Source: Planctomycetales bacterium
Lineage (GTDB): Bacteria; Planctomycetota; Planctomycetia; Isosphaerales; Isosphaeraceae
DNA: 64,000 nucleotides
Direction of reading: 5' to 3'
Assembly: GCA_027449865.1 (NCBI GenBank)
Contig: DAIDKV010000058.1
Coordinates: 1-64,000, forward strand
The position numbers were made by a program, and so were the translations under genes. This document shows, piece by piece, positions 53,701 through 60,819 of this stretch (position 1 is the stretch's first letter; every line of letters begins with the position of its first letter). Below the pieces are notes generated by a model that saw nothing but the letters and a program-made list of their open reading frames with translations, searched no databases and was not told where the DNA came from.

Positions 53701-55045
53701 CCATGCGATGCCGATGGGGGCCTCCTCCGGTGACGGTTCTGGTATCGGTGACTGGGCAGACCGAATCGATCGAGAGGTGAAGGGTCTGTTCCTGCTGGCG
53801 AGGGCCTCGGCGCCTGACCTGGAGACCGCGGCCAGTTCTGGAGGGGCCTGCCTGGTCGCCGCGACATCAATGGGCGGACGATTCGGAACGAGTGGTGATC
53901 GGCCGTTTTTCCCCGGACACGGCGGGATCGCCGGGCTGGTCAAGACTTTGGCCCGCGAATGGCCGAACGTGAGGTGCCGGCTGGTGGACCTCGATCCAGC
54001 CGACACGATTGATGGTAAGGTTAGCCGGCTCGCCGATGAGGTGCTGGCGCTCGATGGCTGGGCGGAGGTTGGTTACGACCAGGGACGTCGCGTCCGGCTA
54101 CAGTCGGTTGCGCGGGCCCTTGTCCGGCGTCCGAGCGAGATCGAACTGGCTCCTGGCGAGCCGGTTCTGATCACGGGAGGAGCACGCGGGATCACGGGGC
54201 TGGTCGCCGCGGAGCTGGCCCAGGCCTGGCGGCCGACTCTCCTGATTGTCGGAACGACGCCCGAGCCGGTCGAGCCGGAGCCCGATGAAACCCGATCTTT
54301 GGTCGGCGAGGCCGAGCTAAAGGCAGCCCTTCATCTGCGGATGAGGAGCGAGCGTCGACCCGCGGGACCCGCCGAGATCGAGGCCGCCTATCAATCGCTT
54401 CGGCGGGCTCGAGAGGTCCGCGAAAACCTCGAAAGGCTCCGGGCGACTGGTGCCAGAGTCGAATATGCTCGGGCCGATGTCCGCGATCCGTCGGCTCTCT
54501 CGGCGGCCCTGGGCGGCTGGCGGGCTCGTTACGGAGATCCGGTCGGCCTGATCCACGGCGCCGGTCTGATCAAGGACAAGCTCATCCGCGAGAAATCCCC
54601 CGATTCGTTCGACCGCGTGCTGGGGACGAAGGTCCAGGGCGCATTGAATCTCGTCCGCCTGGTTCGCCCCGATTCGCTGAAATTCACCGCGCTTTTTTCC
54701 TCGATCGCGGGACGGTTTGGCAACGTCGGTCAGTCGGACTACGCGGCGGCGAACGAGTTCCTCAGCAAGCTGGCGCACTGGCTCGATCGGAAATGGCCAG
54801 GGCGCGTCGTCTCGGTGATCTGGGGGCCGTGGTCGGGCGTGGGAATGGTCTCTCAACTGGAGGGGCATCTCGGCCGTCGTGGGCTGGGGATGATCGCCCC
54901 CGAAATCGGTCGAGGGCTCCTTCTTGAGGAGTTGCGATCGGGCCGCAAGGGAGACGTCGAGGTAATCTACGCGGGTGGTCTCGGAACCCTCGAAGACCCC
55001 TTGCCGATCATCGCGGAAGGGCCAATCGCGGAGGTTGTTCGATGA
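47774..55045 (+). CDS. PUFA-synthase-like megasynthase: NPD-NPD-KS-AT-ACP-KR
   Basis: The 2,423-residue protein has, in order: two nitronate-monooxygenase/PfaD-like enoylreductase domains (about 1-285 and 290-615); KS (about 668-1120) with Cys864 in VDAACGSSL and His999 and His1039 in VEAHGTGT and IGHTKCAAG; AT (about 1235-1565) with Ser1338 in AGHSFGEL and a malonyl-type SAFHSP; a linker with a helix at about 1678-1706; one ACP with Ser1822 in LGIDSIKRVEIL; and KR (about 1890-2410) with ITGGARGITG and Tyr2323 in QSDYAAANE. DSIKRVEIL is the carrier signature of PUFA synthases. It extends, ketoreduces and enoylreduces a chain, with dehydration supplied by the next protein. Only one ACP is present, against four to nine in Pfa systems. 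The GTG start has GGAGGAG 7 nt upstream. Confidence 0.9.
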   Translation: MTKSLSTKLLVIAPRGIEGTGVVAAAGRASALGFLDCGSTAPRDSVPFARIRRWTSAPFGLRISGRALMESRTAWESAEGLQVVCLPEGIDEGPGIEAAVIAVRGTSRIVLAEVFDRSGIRRAEAAGVDGLIVSGNEAGGWCGSDSSFVLLQAALATSKLPVWVRGGIGERVAAGAVAAGASGVVLDGALLLARESSIGEDWRDRMARWDGTETVAVMPVEGPGVRVFARPGSAEMTRLRESPSPDLIGWSDGQCPPVGQDAALASKLARKYVTVGGIVQAVDRAIGEGIAAAQATRPMAAGSPMAIELGTQYPILQGPMTRVSDVAAFAEAVAREGAVPFVAMAMLHGPEALRLLDETATRLNGRPWGVGILGFVSPELRAEQLEAVARVRPPWALIAGGRPDQSATLERQGIRTFLHVPSPGLLEQYLREGCRRFVLEGRECGGHVGPRSSFVLWEQAVAVVAEAIDRGIPANEIALAFAGGIHDARSSAMVAGLAGPIAARGVKVGALIGTAYLFTREAVETGAIVQRFQQEAIRCQSTVLLESGPGHLVRVSPSPFAGRFNEERRRMIAEGRPTDEVREALEGLNVGRLRVAAKGIERHNGSPPAPVDDDYQKDNGLYMLGQAATLRDTTTTMEKLHREIATDATALVDRIDALANEAEKTSKPSDIAIVGMASVFPGAGDVQSFWSNTLRGIDAITEVPTDRWDWRLYYDSDPKAPDKIISKWGGFVPDVPFDPLRYGMPPSSLPSIEPAQLLALEVVRRAIDDAGYADRPFARERTAVVLGMGGGAAQLAMGYAFRSYLPMLDTVIPGGGGAAVEACKGQLPEWTEDSFPGFLLNVTAGRIANRLNLGGANYTVDAACGSSLAAASLAVRELETGAADVVVLGGVDTVQNPFTYLAFSKTQAFSPRGRCRPFDVGADGIVISEGVAAVVLKRLADAERDGDRIYAVIKGVGASSDGRARGLTAPVVEGQMRAIERAYARAGVSPTTVGYVEAHGTGTALGDVVEFESLSRVFRDSGTAPGTAVVGSVKSMIGHTKCAAGLAGLINASMALYQKVKPPTIGIETPNPKLDLRDGPFRLGPKAEPWLHSGSETPRRAGVSAFGFGGTNFHAVLEEYRGNTTPPPASGLADWPSELFVLDAEKPAGLVAAMDRLAAPLRVGARPPLRDLSHTVNRVSGKLPRDRAVLAIVAESHEDLIEKLRVAREAIDGGCEAIEDARGVYYAARSAWAGAKVAFLFPGQGSQFPGMLREMAVAFPEIRESFEEFDRAVIASGGTAPGPLVFPPPAFDDTARRESWSRLARTDVAQPAVGAGCVGMLRLFRSLGLSPDMVAGHSFGELVALHAANALDSENLALLSSERGQLMLDAGRGEAGAMAAILAPPESVARLLVEVPDVRIANENGPRQTVVAGLAGSVERLLCLAAGRGVEARRLNVSSAFHSPMVAAARQPFAERAARSLQRLPDRPVYSNIDAGPHPSDLVAIANRLGEHIASPVRFAAMIEAMYRDGARVFVEVGPGAVLTPMIGSILEDQPHLAVSSDASPTPGLSAFLRRLARLVVAGVSIRLDRLTEGRSSNRLDLDRLPPGPFAEPPSASTWLVNGSRSRPIAAPEPRRLGTGQALPIPSVAPPPSPAREAPVAPAFPRHDQGRGHRNGKPSPSMTNQHAALPKAPTPGAADPVLESFQKTMQVFLEVQKATMLAYLNGRGGAPGSGYLASSPNGSIPHVTPASAPYRNGEAIIPEPRDPRDVATSEHRPKPPSAPVREHTFGNGQAPTVSSSPAAPDRESITTRLLEIVRDRTGYPMETLGLELDIEADLGIDSIKRVEILGKLRDEFPGIRPPSDSSDAMDALARARTLGAIVDRMLAMSGSPRERSVSPSQTETLPIPDVPRVEVIERRVLEIVEAPLPTDRGGLMPGGRVVLTDDGRGIAVELARRLESEGVESTLLKGVDWTSPDSIEIAMDEVRASGPIAGIVHAMPMGASSGDGSGIGDWADRIDREVKGLFLLARASAPDLETAASSGGACLVAATSMGGRFGTSGDRPFFPGHGGIAGLVKTLAREWPNVRCRLVDLDPADTIDGKVSRLADEVLALDGWAEVGYDQGRRVRLQSVARALVRRPSEIELAPGEPVLITGGARGITGLVAAELAQAWRPTLLIVGTTPEPVEPEPDETRSLVGEAELKAALHLRMRSERRPAGPAEIEAAYQSLRRAREVRENLERLRATGARVEYARADVRDPSALSAALGGWRARYGDPVGLIHGAGLIKDKLIREKSPDSFDRVLGTKVQGALNLVRLVRPDSLKFTALFSSIAGRFGNVGQSDYAAANEFLSKLAHWLDRKWPGRVVSVIWGPWSGVGMVSQLEGHLGRRGLGMIAPEIGRGLLLEELRSGRKGDVEVIYAGGLGTLEDPLPIIAEGPIAEVVR

Positions 55046-58000
55046 CCGCCGATCGCCGACTCGCGATCGTCGGAATGGCCTGGCGCGAGCCGATCGCACC
55101 GTCGATTTTTTCCGCGACCCAGGGTGACATCCTCAGTGCCGCGCTCGAGGACGCAGGGATCGCAATCGGCGAGACTTCGAGGATCGCCTCGCTGCCTGTC
55201 GCCCTTGAATCGCTCGCGGACGGACGGGCCGATCGCGTGATTGTTGGCGATGAAGGCACGGCCCTCGTCCTGAAGCGCCACGGCGACGCCGAGCGTGATG
55301 GCGATCGGATCTATGCCGTGATCCTCGGGCGCCTGGATGACCTCGCGATCGACGACGTCCCCATCGTCACTGGGACAGGGCTTCCGGTGTGGATTCGCGC
55401 GGCCTTATCCCTCTTCCATCGCGTGCATCCCGCGGATCTTGACGCTGCCCGCCCCTGGATTCATGCTGGCCACAGGCCGAGGCGCGTGCGGGTCGAGGGC
55501 TCCATTCTCCTGGAAGAGCACTCCGATTCGGCCGACGGCCCTCATCCTGGCGGCCTGATCCCATGGGATACTGAGGCGATCCTGCTTTCCGCCCCCGATC
55601 GCGAGAGCCTGGCCAAGCGCGTTCGCTCCATTCGCGATTGGCTTGTTGAACATCCCAGCGAATCGCTCAAGGACATCGCCTGGACGCTCAACGGTACGGA
55701 TGGAGTCCGTAGGAACGGCATGCGATTGGGCCTGGTCGCCACCTCGGTTGAGGATCTCACGGAGCGGCTTGGCGCGATCCTGAGCCGGCTGGAAGACGCA
55801 GCAAAGCCGCCGATTGGCGATGGACGGGGCGTCTACCACTGGGACGATCCGCCTGGGAGATCGGGCGGGCTGGCCTTTCTGTTCCCCGGTGAGGGCTCAC
55901 AGTATCCGGGGATGCTCGCGGATTTGTGTCTCCATTTCCCCGAGGTCCGGCGACAGTTCGATATCGCCGACCGAATCGCGATCGACCAGGGCGACGCGAT
56001 CCGTCCGAGCGATCAACTCTTCGGTGGTGAGGCTCTCTGGACCGCGACGACCGCCGTTAACTTGATTCTTAACGCGCAGTGGGCCATTTATCAGTTGCTG
56101 ACACGATTGGGGCTCGCACCCGACGCTGTCGCCGGCCACAGCAGCGGTGAAATCCTCGCTCTGGCGGCAGCCGGCGTTCTTCTTGCGGATGAGCAACTCG
56201 AGCGCCAGCTCGGTCGGCTCGGCGCCATCTTCCGGGGGCTGGAGACGGCCGGAGAGATGCCCGAAGCCCGGTTGGTTGCTATCGCCGCCGATCGAGATCG
56301 GGCCGAGGCTGCCTGCCAGGCGGTCGGTACCGATCGGGTCGCGGTGGCGATCGACAATTGCCCGCATCAGGTCGTCCTGGCCGGGCCGAGGGAGGATGTC
56401 GATCGGGTGGTCGATCACCTTCGCGCGGCAAATATCCTCGTCGAGGACTTGCCCTTCGACCGGCCCTATCACACGCCCGAGTTCGCCACGGTACTGGAGC
56501 CAATCGCCGAGTCGTTCGCACGGCTGACCTTTCACCAGCCGAGACTTCCGGTCTACTCCTGCGCGAGCCGCGACCGGATGCCCGAAGATCCCGAGTCGAT
56601 CCGCCTTCTCGCCGTCTCGCAGTGGACACGCACGGTCGCCTTTCGTGAGACGATCGAGACGATGTATGCTGACGGGTTAAGGGTCTTTGTGGACGTCGGC
56701 GCTCGGGGGAACCTGGCCGGTTTCGTGCAGGACATCCTCCGTGGACGCCCCGCGTTTGCGATCGCGGCCAACCTTCCACGTCGGAGCGGTACGACGCAAC
56801 TGAATCACCTGGTCGCCGCGCTTTTCGCTCAGGGGATCGACATTCGACCCGGGTTCCTCCACGCCCGCCGTCGCCCGAGTCGGATCGAGGCGCTTCTGGA
56901 AACGCCAGCGCGGTTGATTGTTTCCCTCGACGAGCTTTTGCCCCTTGATACGGAAGTCCCGCGGACGACCGAGCCCTTGCTCCACCATCGACCCTTGATC
57001 GAAACAGCACCCTGGCCGCTCGAGACGCGATTTCGATTCCTGGTTGAGGAGGACGTGGCATCGGCGCCGAGTCCTGAGGTCGACACGACGATGCTCGCCT
57101 TCCAGGAGACGATGCGTGCGTTTCTGGAGACGCAGAGGGCCATCCTGGGTGCCTATCTGGGCGAGCCGATCCACCATGACGAAACGAACCCAATCCAAGA
57201 GCCTGGCCCCTGGCTGGGGAAGGTTCGTCGGCTGGTTCCTGCCTCGGAAGTCGAGTCGCTTCACGTCCTGGATCTCGATCGCGATCCCATCGCCGAGCAT
57301 CATACGCTGGGCGGACGCAAGGTCTCGGCGATCGACCCGGGCCTGAAAGGTCTTCCGGTCTTGCCGTTCGCCGTGATGGCCGAAATGGCGGCCGAGGCCG
57401 GGGCGATGATTGTATCGCCAGGGCTTGTTCTGGTGAGACTCCTGCAAGTGAAGGCCCATAAATGGGTCCGATATGAGGACGAGCCGGTCGTTATCGAGAT
57501 ACGAGCCTGGCGAGAGTTATCCGACGATCCGGCCGAGGAGCGCGCTCGAATCGCGCTATATAATCGCGGGCCGGGTGGACGATCGGAGGCGCCTCGACCG
57601 GTTTTCGAGGCGGTTGCCGTGTTCGGTCTGGCGACTCCCGAGTCGCCGATGGCAGAGCCCTGGGTACTGGAAGAGGCCCGAGCCTCTCGTTTCACGGCGT
57701 CCTCGATCTACGAAGAACAATGGCTCTTTCACGGGCCGGCGATGCAGGCGGTAACGGAGGTCGGGCGCATCTCGGCGAGCGGGATCGAGGGCAAGCTCCG
57801 AGTTCTGCCCTGGGAGCCGCTGATCCATCCGGATTGCGGTCGATCGGCCCGACTGCACACCGATGCGATTGTCCTCGACAGCTTCACGCATCTGCTTGGC
57901 TGCTGGGGCCTGGATGAACTCGCCGATCGCGGCGACGTGGTGTTTCCACTCCACCTCGACGATCTGCAAATCTACGGAGATCGGCCGGAGGTAGGCACCG

Positions 58001-58815
58001 AGGTCGTTTGCCGGATCGCCATCCGCGAGCTTCAGCGCCACCGGCTGCGTGTGGACGTGGAGATTGTCCGGCCCGATGGCACGGTCTGGATGCGGCTGCG
58101 CGACTGGGAGGACTGGCGGTTTCACTGGCCGGGCCGGTATCGCGACGTCTTCCGTCAACCCCGTGACTACTTCATTGGCGAGGAATGGCCGCTCGAAGGA
58201 GCGGGCCGCGGACTTCGGGCTGTCTGGCTGGCGCCGCCTTCCGACATGGGCCGCCCTGTCTGGCGTGATGTTCTCGAACAGACCCAGCTTGCACCCACGG
58301 AACTGGCCAGGCACCTCGCCGACGGCGGGTCGGAAGACATCCGATCGCGACGCGTCTGGGGACGGATCGCCGCCAAGGAAGCCGCTCGTCGCCTCTGGCT
58401 CGATCAGGGGCAAGCACCGACCTACCCGGCCGATCTGGCCGTTGTCGAGGCGACCGAACGTCTCGTACTGACCCGCATCGACCGGCCCGAAGATCGATCG
58501 CTCCCATCCATCGCGATCGCCGATGCCGATGGAGTCGCCGTTGCCCTGGCGGCACTGGATCCCGCAACACGATTGGGAGTTGCGATCGAAGCCATCGCCG
58601 ACGGCGAGGAATGGGCCGCCCGACGAACCTGTGCCCGTGAGGCCGCCTCTCGAGCGATTGGATCTCCATTCGTTGAAATCGTGGGTGACGACAGCTCGAC
58701 CGGGGTCGTGCTGGCTCGGGGGGTGGAGCACCACTCGTCAACGTTTCGCGTCGCGACCGGTCGGCGGGGCGAGCATGTTTGGGCCTGGATCGCCATCGAA
58801 GGAGCCGAATCATGA
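55042..58815 (+). CDS. Partner synthase: collapsed KS, AT, dehydratase, PPTase-like domain
   Basis: The 1,257-residue protein is coupled to the first synthase by an ATGA overlap. Residues 1-175 keep the edges of a ketosynthase (RLAIVGMAW, then DEGTALVLKRHGDAERDGDR) but lack its Cys and both His. AT follows (about 275-565) with Ser367 in AGHSSGEI. A helix at about 679-707 matches one in the first synthase. A double-hotdog dehydratase (about 735-1060) has His753/754 in AEHHTLGG and Asp946 in VLDSFTH. The C-terminus (about 1100-1257) looks like a phosphopantetheinyl transferase, with RRVWGRIAAKEAARRLW and YPADLAVVEA, but its metal site reads GVAIE instead of G(I/V)D(I/V)E. It supplies dehydration and perhaps a second loading function. 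Confidence 0.82.
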   Translation: MTADRRLAIVGMAWREPIAPSIFSATQGDILSAALEDAGIAIGETSRIASLPVALESLADGRADRVIVGDEGTALVLKRHGDAERDGDRIYAVILGRLDDLAIDDVPIVTGTGLPVWIRAALSLFHRVHPADLDAARPWIHAGHRPRRVRVEGSILLEEHSDSADGPHPGGLIPWDTEAILLSAPDRESLAKRVRSIRDWLVEHPSESLKDIAWTLNGTDGVRRNGMRLGLVATSVEDLTERLGAILSRLEDAAKPPIGDGRGVYHWDDPPGRSGGLAFLFPGEGSQYPGMLADLCLHFPEVRRQFDIADRIAIDQGDAIRPSDQLFGGEALWTATTAVNLILNAQWAIYQLLTRLGLAPDAVAGHSSGEILALAAAGVLLADEQLERQLGRLGAIFRGLETAGEMPEARLVAIAADRDRAEAACQAVGTDRVAVAIDNCPHQVVLAGPREDVDRVVDHLRAANILVEDLPFDRPYHTPEFATVLEPIAESFARLTFHQPRLPVYSCASRDRMPEDPESIRLLAVSQWTRTVAFRETIETMYADGLRVFVDVGARGNLAGFVQDILRGRPAFAIAANLPRRSGTTQLNHLVAALFAQGIDIRPGFLHARRRPSRIEALLETPARLIVSLDELLPLDTEVPRTTEPLLHHRPLIETAPWPLETRFRFLVEEDVASAPSPEVDTTMLAFQETMRAFLETQRAILGAYLGEPIHHDETNPIQEPGPWLGKVRRLVPASEVESLHVLDLDRDPIAEHHTLGGRKVSAIDPGLKGLPVLPFAVMAEMAAEAGAMIVSPGLVLVRLLQVKAHKWVRYEDEPVVIEIRAWRELSDDPAEERARIALYNRGPGGRSEAPRPVFEAVAVFGLATPESPMAEPWVLEEARASRFTASSIYEEQWLFHGPAMQAVTEVGRISASGIEGKLRVLPWEPLIHPDCGRSARLHTDAIVLDSFTHLLGCWGLDELADRGDVVFPLHLDDLQIYGDRPEVGTEVVCRIAIRELQRHRLRVDVEIVRPDGTVWMRLRDWEDWRFHWPGRYRDVFRQPRDYFIGEEWPLEGAGRGLRAVWLAPPSDMGRPVWRDVLEQTQLAPTELARHLADGGSEDIRSRRVWGRIAAKEAARRLWLDQGQAPTYPADLAVVEATERLVLTRIDRPEDRSLPSIAIADADGVAVALAALDPATRLGVAIEAIADGEEWAARRTCAREAASRAIGSPFVEIVGDDSSTGVVLARGVEHHSSTFRVATGRRGEHVWAWIAIEGAES

Positions 58816-59096
58816 CGACCATCCCGGATCGCGCCGCGATCCTTCGCGAGGTCTCTTCTGTACTGGCGCATGAGCTGGGCGTCTCACCGACCATGCCGAT
58901 CGACGAGCGGACCCGCTTCTTCGCCGACCTTGGCCTCGCGTCCATCGACGCCGTCGTGCTCAGCGAAGCCCTGCAGCGACATTTCGGCCGCACCCTACCC
59001 TTCCACGACCTGATGGCCGAGATCGGCCGACGGACCGATCGCGACCTTGCGATCGGGGAACTAGTCTCGTTCCTTGTGGAGAACTTGAAATTGTAA
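58812..59096 (+). CDS. Free-standing acyl carrier protein
   Basis: The 94-residue protein has a single ACP fold with the phosphopantetheine-accepting Ser44 in FFADLGLASIDAVVL. The usual Asp before the Ser is replaced by Ala (LAS instead of LDS), which is uncommon but also seen in type II carriers. Its ATG overlaps the stop of the partner synthase (ATGA), so it is produced with the megasynthases. It may shuttle the finished chain to the hydrolase or methyltransferases, or act as a starter carrier. It does not resemble the housekeeping fatty-acid ACP closely. Confidence 0.88.
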   Translation: MTTIPDRAAILREVSSVLAHELGVSPTMPIDERTRFFADLGLASIDAVVLSEALQRHFGRTLPFHDLMAEIGRRTDRDLAIGELVSFLVENLKL

Positions 59097-59158
59097 GCAG
59101 ATTTTCAAAGTTTGCATTTTGAAATTCAAGGAATTCAAAAGGCTGATCGAGGTCTGAC
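59097..59158 (+). promoter_or_regulatory. AT-rich inverted repeat inside the lipid operon
   Basis: The 62 bp between the ACP and the hydrolase genes are AT-rich in an otherwise GC-rich operon. TTTCAAA at 59103-59109 pairs with TTTGAAA at 59118-59124 around an 8-nt loop. It could be an internal promoter, an attenuator or an mRNA processing site; nothing in the sequence decides. Confidence 0.4.
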
Positions 59159-60013
59159 ATGCCAAGGATTCGCGCCAACGATTTGAGCTTTCACTACCAG
59201 CAAACGGGCGACGGACCCGACGTGCTGTTGATTCACGGAGTGACCGGCGACCTTTCGGTCTGGCTCCTCAGCCGGACGATGGAGATTCTTGGGCGCTCCT
59301 TCCGGACCACGGCGTACGATCTCCGCGGCCATGGCTACAGCGATGTTCCACCGTCGGGGTATACCTCGGCCGATCAGGCGGGCGACACGATCGCGATCAT
59401 GGACGCGATGGGGATCGACCGGGCCATGCTGGTCGGCCACAGTTTCGGCGGAGTGATCGCGATGCACGCCGCGGCGCTCTATCCGGATCGGATTGAGGCC
59501 CTGGTTCTCTCCGATCCGAGCTTCGCGGCACTTCGGCATCTTGAAGACCTCGGCCGATGGGGCCACTGGGAAGATTTTCGTGACGAGGCCGCCGAGGCTG
59601 GCGTGGCGCTCTCGGCTGAATACTGGTATGACCTCGCGAAGTTCTTCGACCAGGTGATGCATCTTGACGGCGAGCAGCTCCTCCGCTTTCGCCAGGCCGT
59701 GGGGCTCCCGGGTCTCAACCGGTTGCTCCGGCTCGGAAAGACCACCTGCGGCGACGACGCGCAGTCAGTCGCGGGGCTCACCGAAGAGGTTATTTGCAGT
59801 GTGACGCAGCCGGTCCTGGCGATTTTCGGAGAGTTCTCACCGTTCCTCGCGACGGCCGACTACCTCGACCGGAACCTCCGGAATTGTGTCGGGGCTCGTG
59901 TCTCGGGCGCCAAGCACCGGGCTCCCGAAGAAAACTCCGAGGGATTTGTCGACCGGGTAAACCGCTTCCTGCTGGAGACCTCGGCCTCGACACTGACGGG
60001 GGTGAGGTCATGA
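59159..60013 (+). CDS. Alpha/beta hydrolase, possible chain-release enzyme
   Basis: The 284-residue protein has the classical fold: VLLIHGVTGDLSVW with the oxyanion HG, AYDLRGHGYSD, and the nucleophile elbow MLVGHSFGGVIAMHAAAL. A cap domain and a C-terminal GAKHRAPEENSEGF with the likely catalytic His follow. The position of the acidic residue holds Glu (AIFGEFSP) rather than Asp, which the fold tolerates. Neither megasynthase has a thioesterase domain, so this enzyme is a good candidate to release the chain; this is an inference from position. Its stop overlaps the start of the SDR gene (ATGA). Confidence 0.85.
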   Translation: MPRIRANDLSFHYQQTGDGPDVLLIHGVTGDLSVWLLSRTMEILGRSFRTTAYDLRGHGYSDVPPSGYTSADQAGDTIAIMDAMGIDRAMLVGHSFGGVIAMHAAALYPDRIEALVLSDPSFAALRHLEDLGRWGHWEDFRDEAAEAGVALSAEYWYDLAKFFDQVMHLDGEQLLRFRQAVGLPGLNRLLRLGKTTCGDDAQSVAGLTEEVICSVTQPVLAIFGEFSPFLATADYLDRNLRNCVGARVSGAKHRAPEENSEGFVDRVNRFLLETSASTLTGVRS

Positions 60014-60798
60014 GCTTGGACCGGAAACCCACGGTTTTGCTGACCGGCGCCGCACACGGGATTGGGCGCGCAACAGCCCTCGCGCTGGTCGATCGCAATA
60101 CGCCGATGGCACTGATCGATCGGGACGAGTCCGCGCTCGCCGAGGTCACCGGCGAGCTCAGGGCCAGAGGGGCGACGGTTGCCCAGGCCGTGGCCGACGT
60201 TACCGATCGCGAGGGTCTGGCCGCTGCCGTTGCGACACTCGAAAAAGCCGTTGGACCGATCGAGGTTCTGCTCGCCTGCGCAGGGATCGGGTCCCTGACG
60301 ATCGTTCCCGAGCTCGATACGCCAATGCTCCGCAAGACGCTCGAGGTGAATCTGCTCGGCGTGGCTCACTCAATCGAGGCGGTCTTGCCGGGTATGATCG
60401 AGCGACGGCGCGGACATCTCGTCGGTGTCGCGAGCGTTGCCGGATACCGCGGCTTCCCCTGGATGATCTCTTACTCGGCGTCCAAGGCGGGTCTGATTGC
60501 CTATCTTGAAGGAATCCGTCCGGGCCTCCGACGTCGGGGCATCACGGTCACCACGGTCTGCCCAGGATTTGTCCGAACGCAAATGTCAACCTCCGTGCCC
60601 TATCAACATCCGGTCAAGATGATTGAGCCAGAGGCCGCGGCACGGTATCTGGTCCGGGCGATCGAGCGACGTCCACGGAATTGCATCTTCCCGTGGGACA
60701 TGCGCATCAGCCTCGCCGTATTGAAATACATGCCCGATAGCCTCTTTGATCGTTTGATGCGCTGGGTCGGTCCCAGAGCGCTGCACGTCGAATTCTAA
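60010..60798 (+). CDS. Short-chain dehydrogenase/reductase
   Basis: The 262-residue classical SDR has the nucleotide-binding TGAAHGIGRATALAL, a LLACAGIGS (NNAG-like) strand, the catalytic Ser in GVASVAGYRG, and Tyr-x-x-x-Lys in YSASKAGLIAYLEG. VCPGFVRTQM follows, and a C-terminal tail with a hydrophobic, possibly membrane-associated end (MRISLAVLKYMPDSLFDRLM). Such tails occur in SDRs acting on lipids. It may reduce a keto group or the released product. It overlaps the hydrolase gene by 4 nt. Confidence 0.88.
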   Translation: MSLDRKPTVLLTGAAHGIGRATALALVDRNTPMALIDRDESALAEVTGELRARGATVAQAVADVTDREGLAAAVATLEKAVGPIEVLLACAGIGSLTIVPELDTPMLRKTLEVNLLGVAHSIEAVLPGMIERRRGHLVGVASVAGYRGFPWMISYSASKAGLIAYLEGIRPGLRRRGITVTTVCPGFVRTQMSTSVPYQHPVKMIEPEAAARYLVRAIERRPRNCIFPWDMRISLAVLKYMPDSLFDRLMRWVGPRALHVEF

Positions 60799-60819
60799 TC
60801 AGCGAATAGGAGTCGCGTC

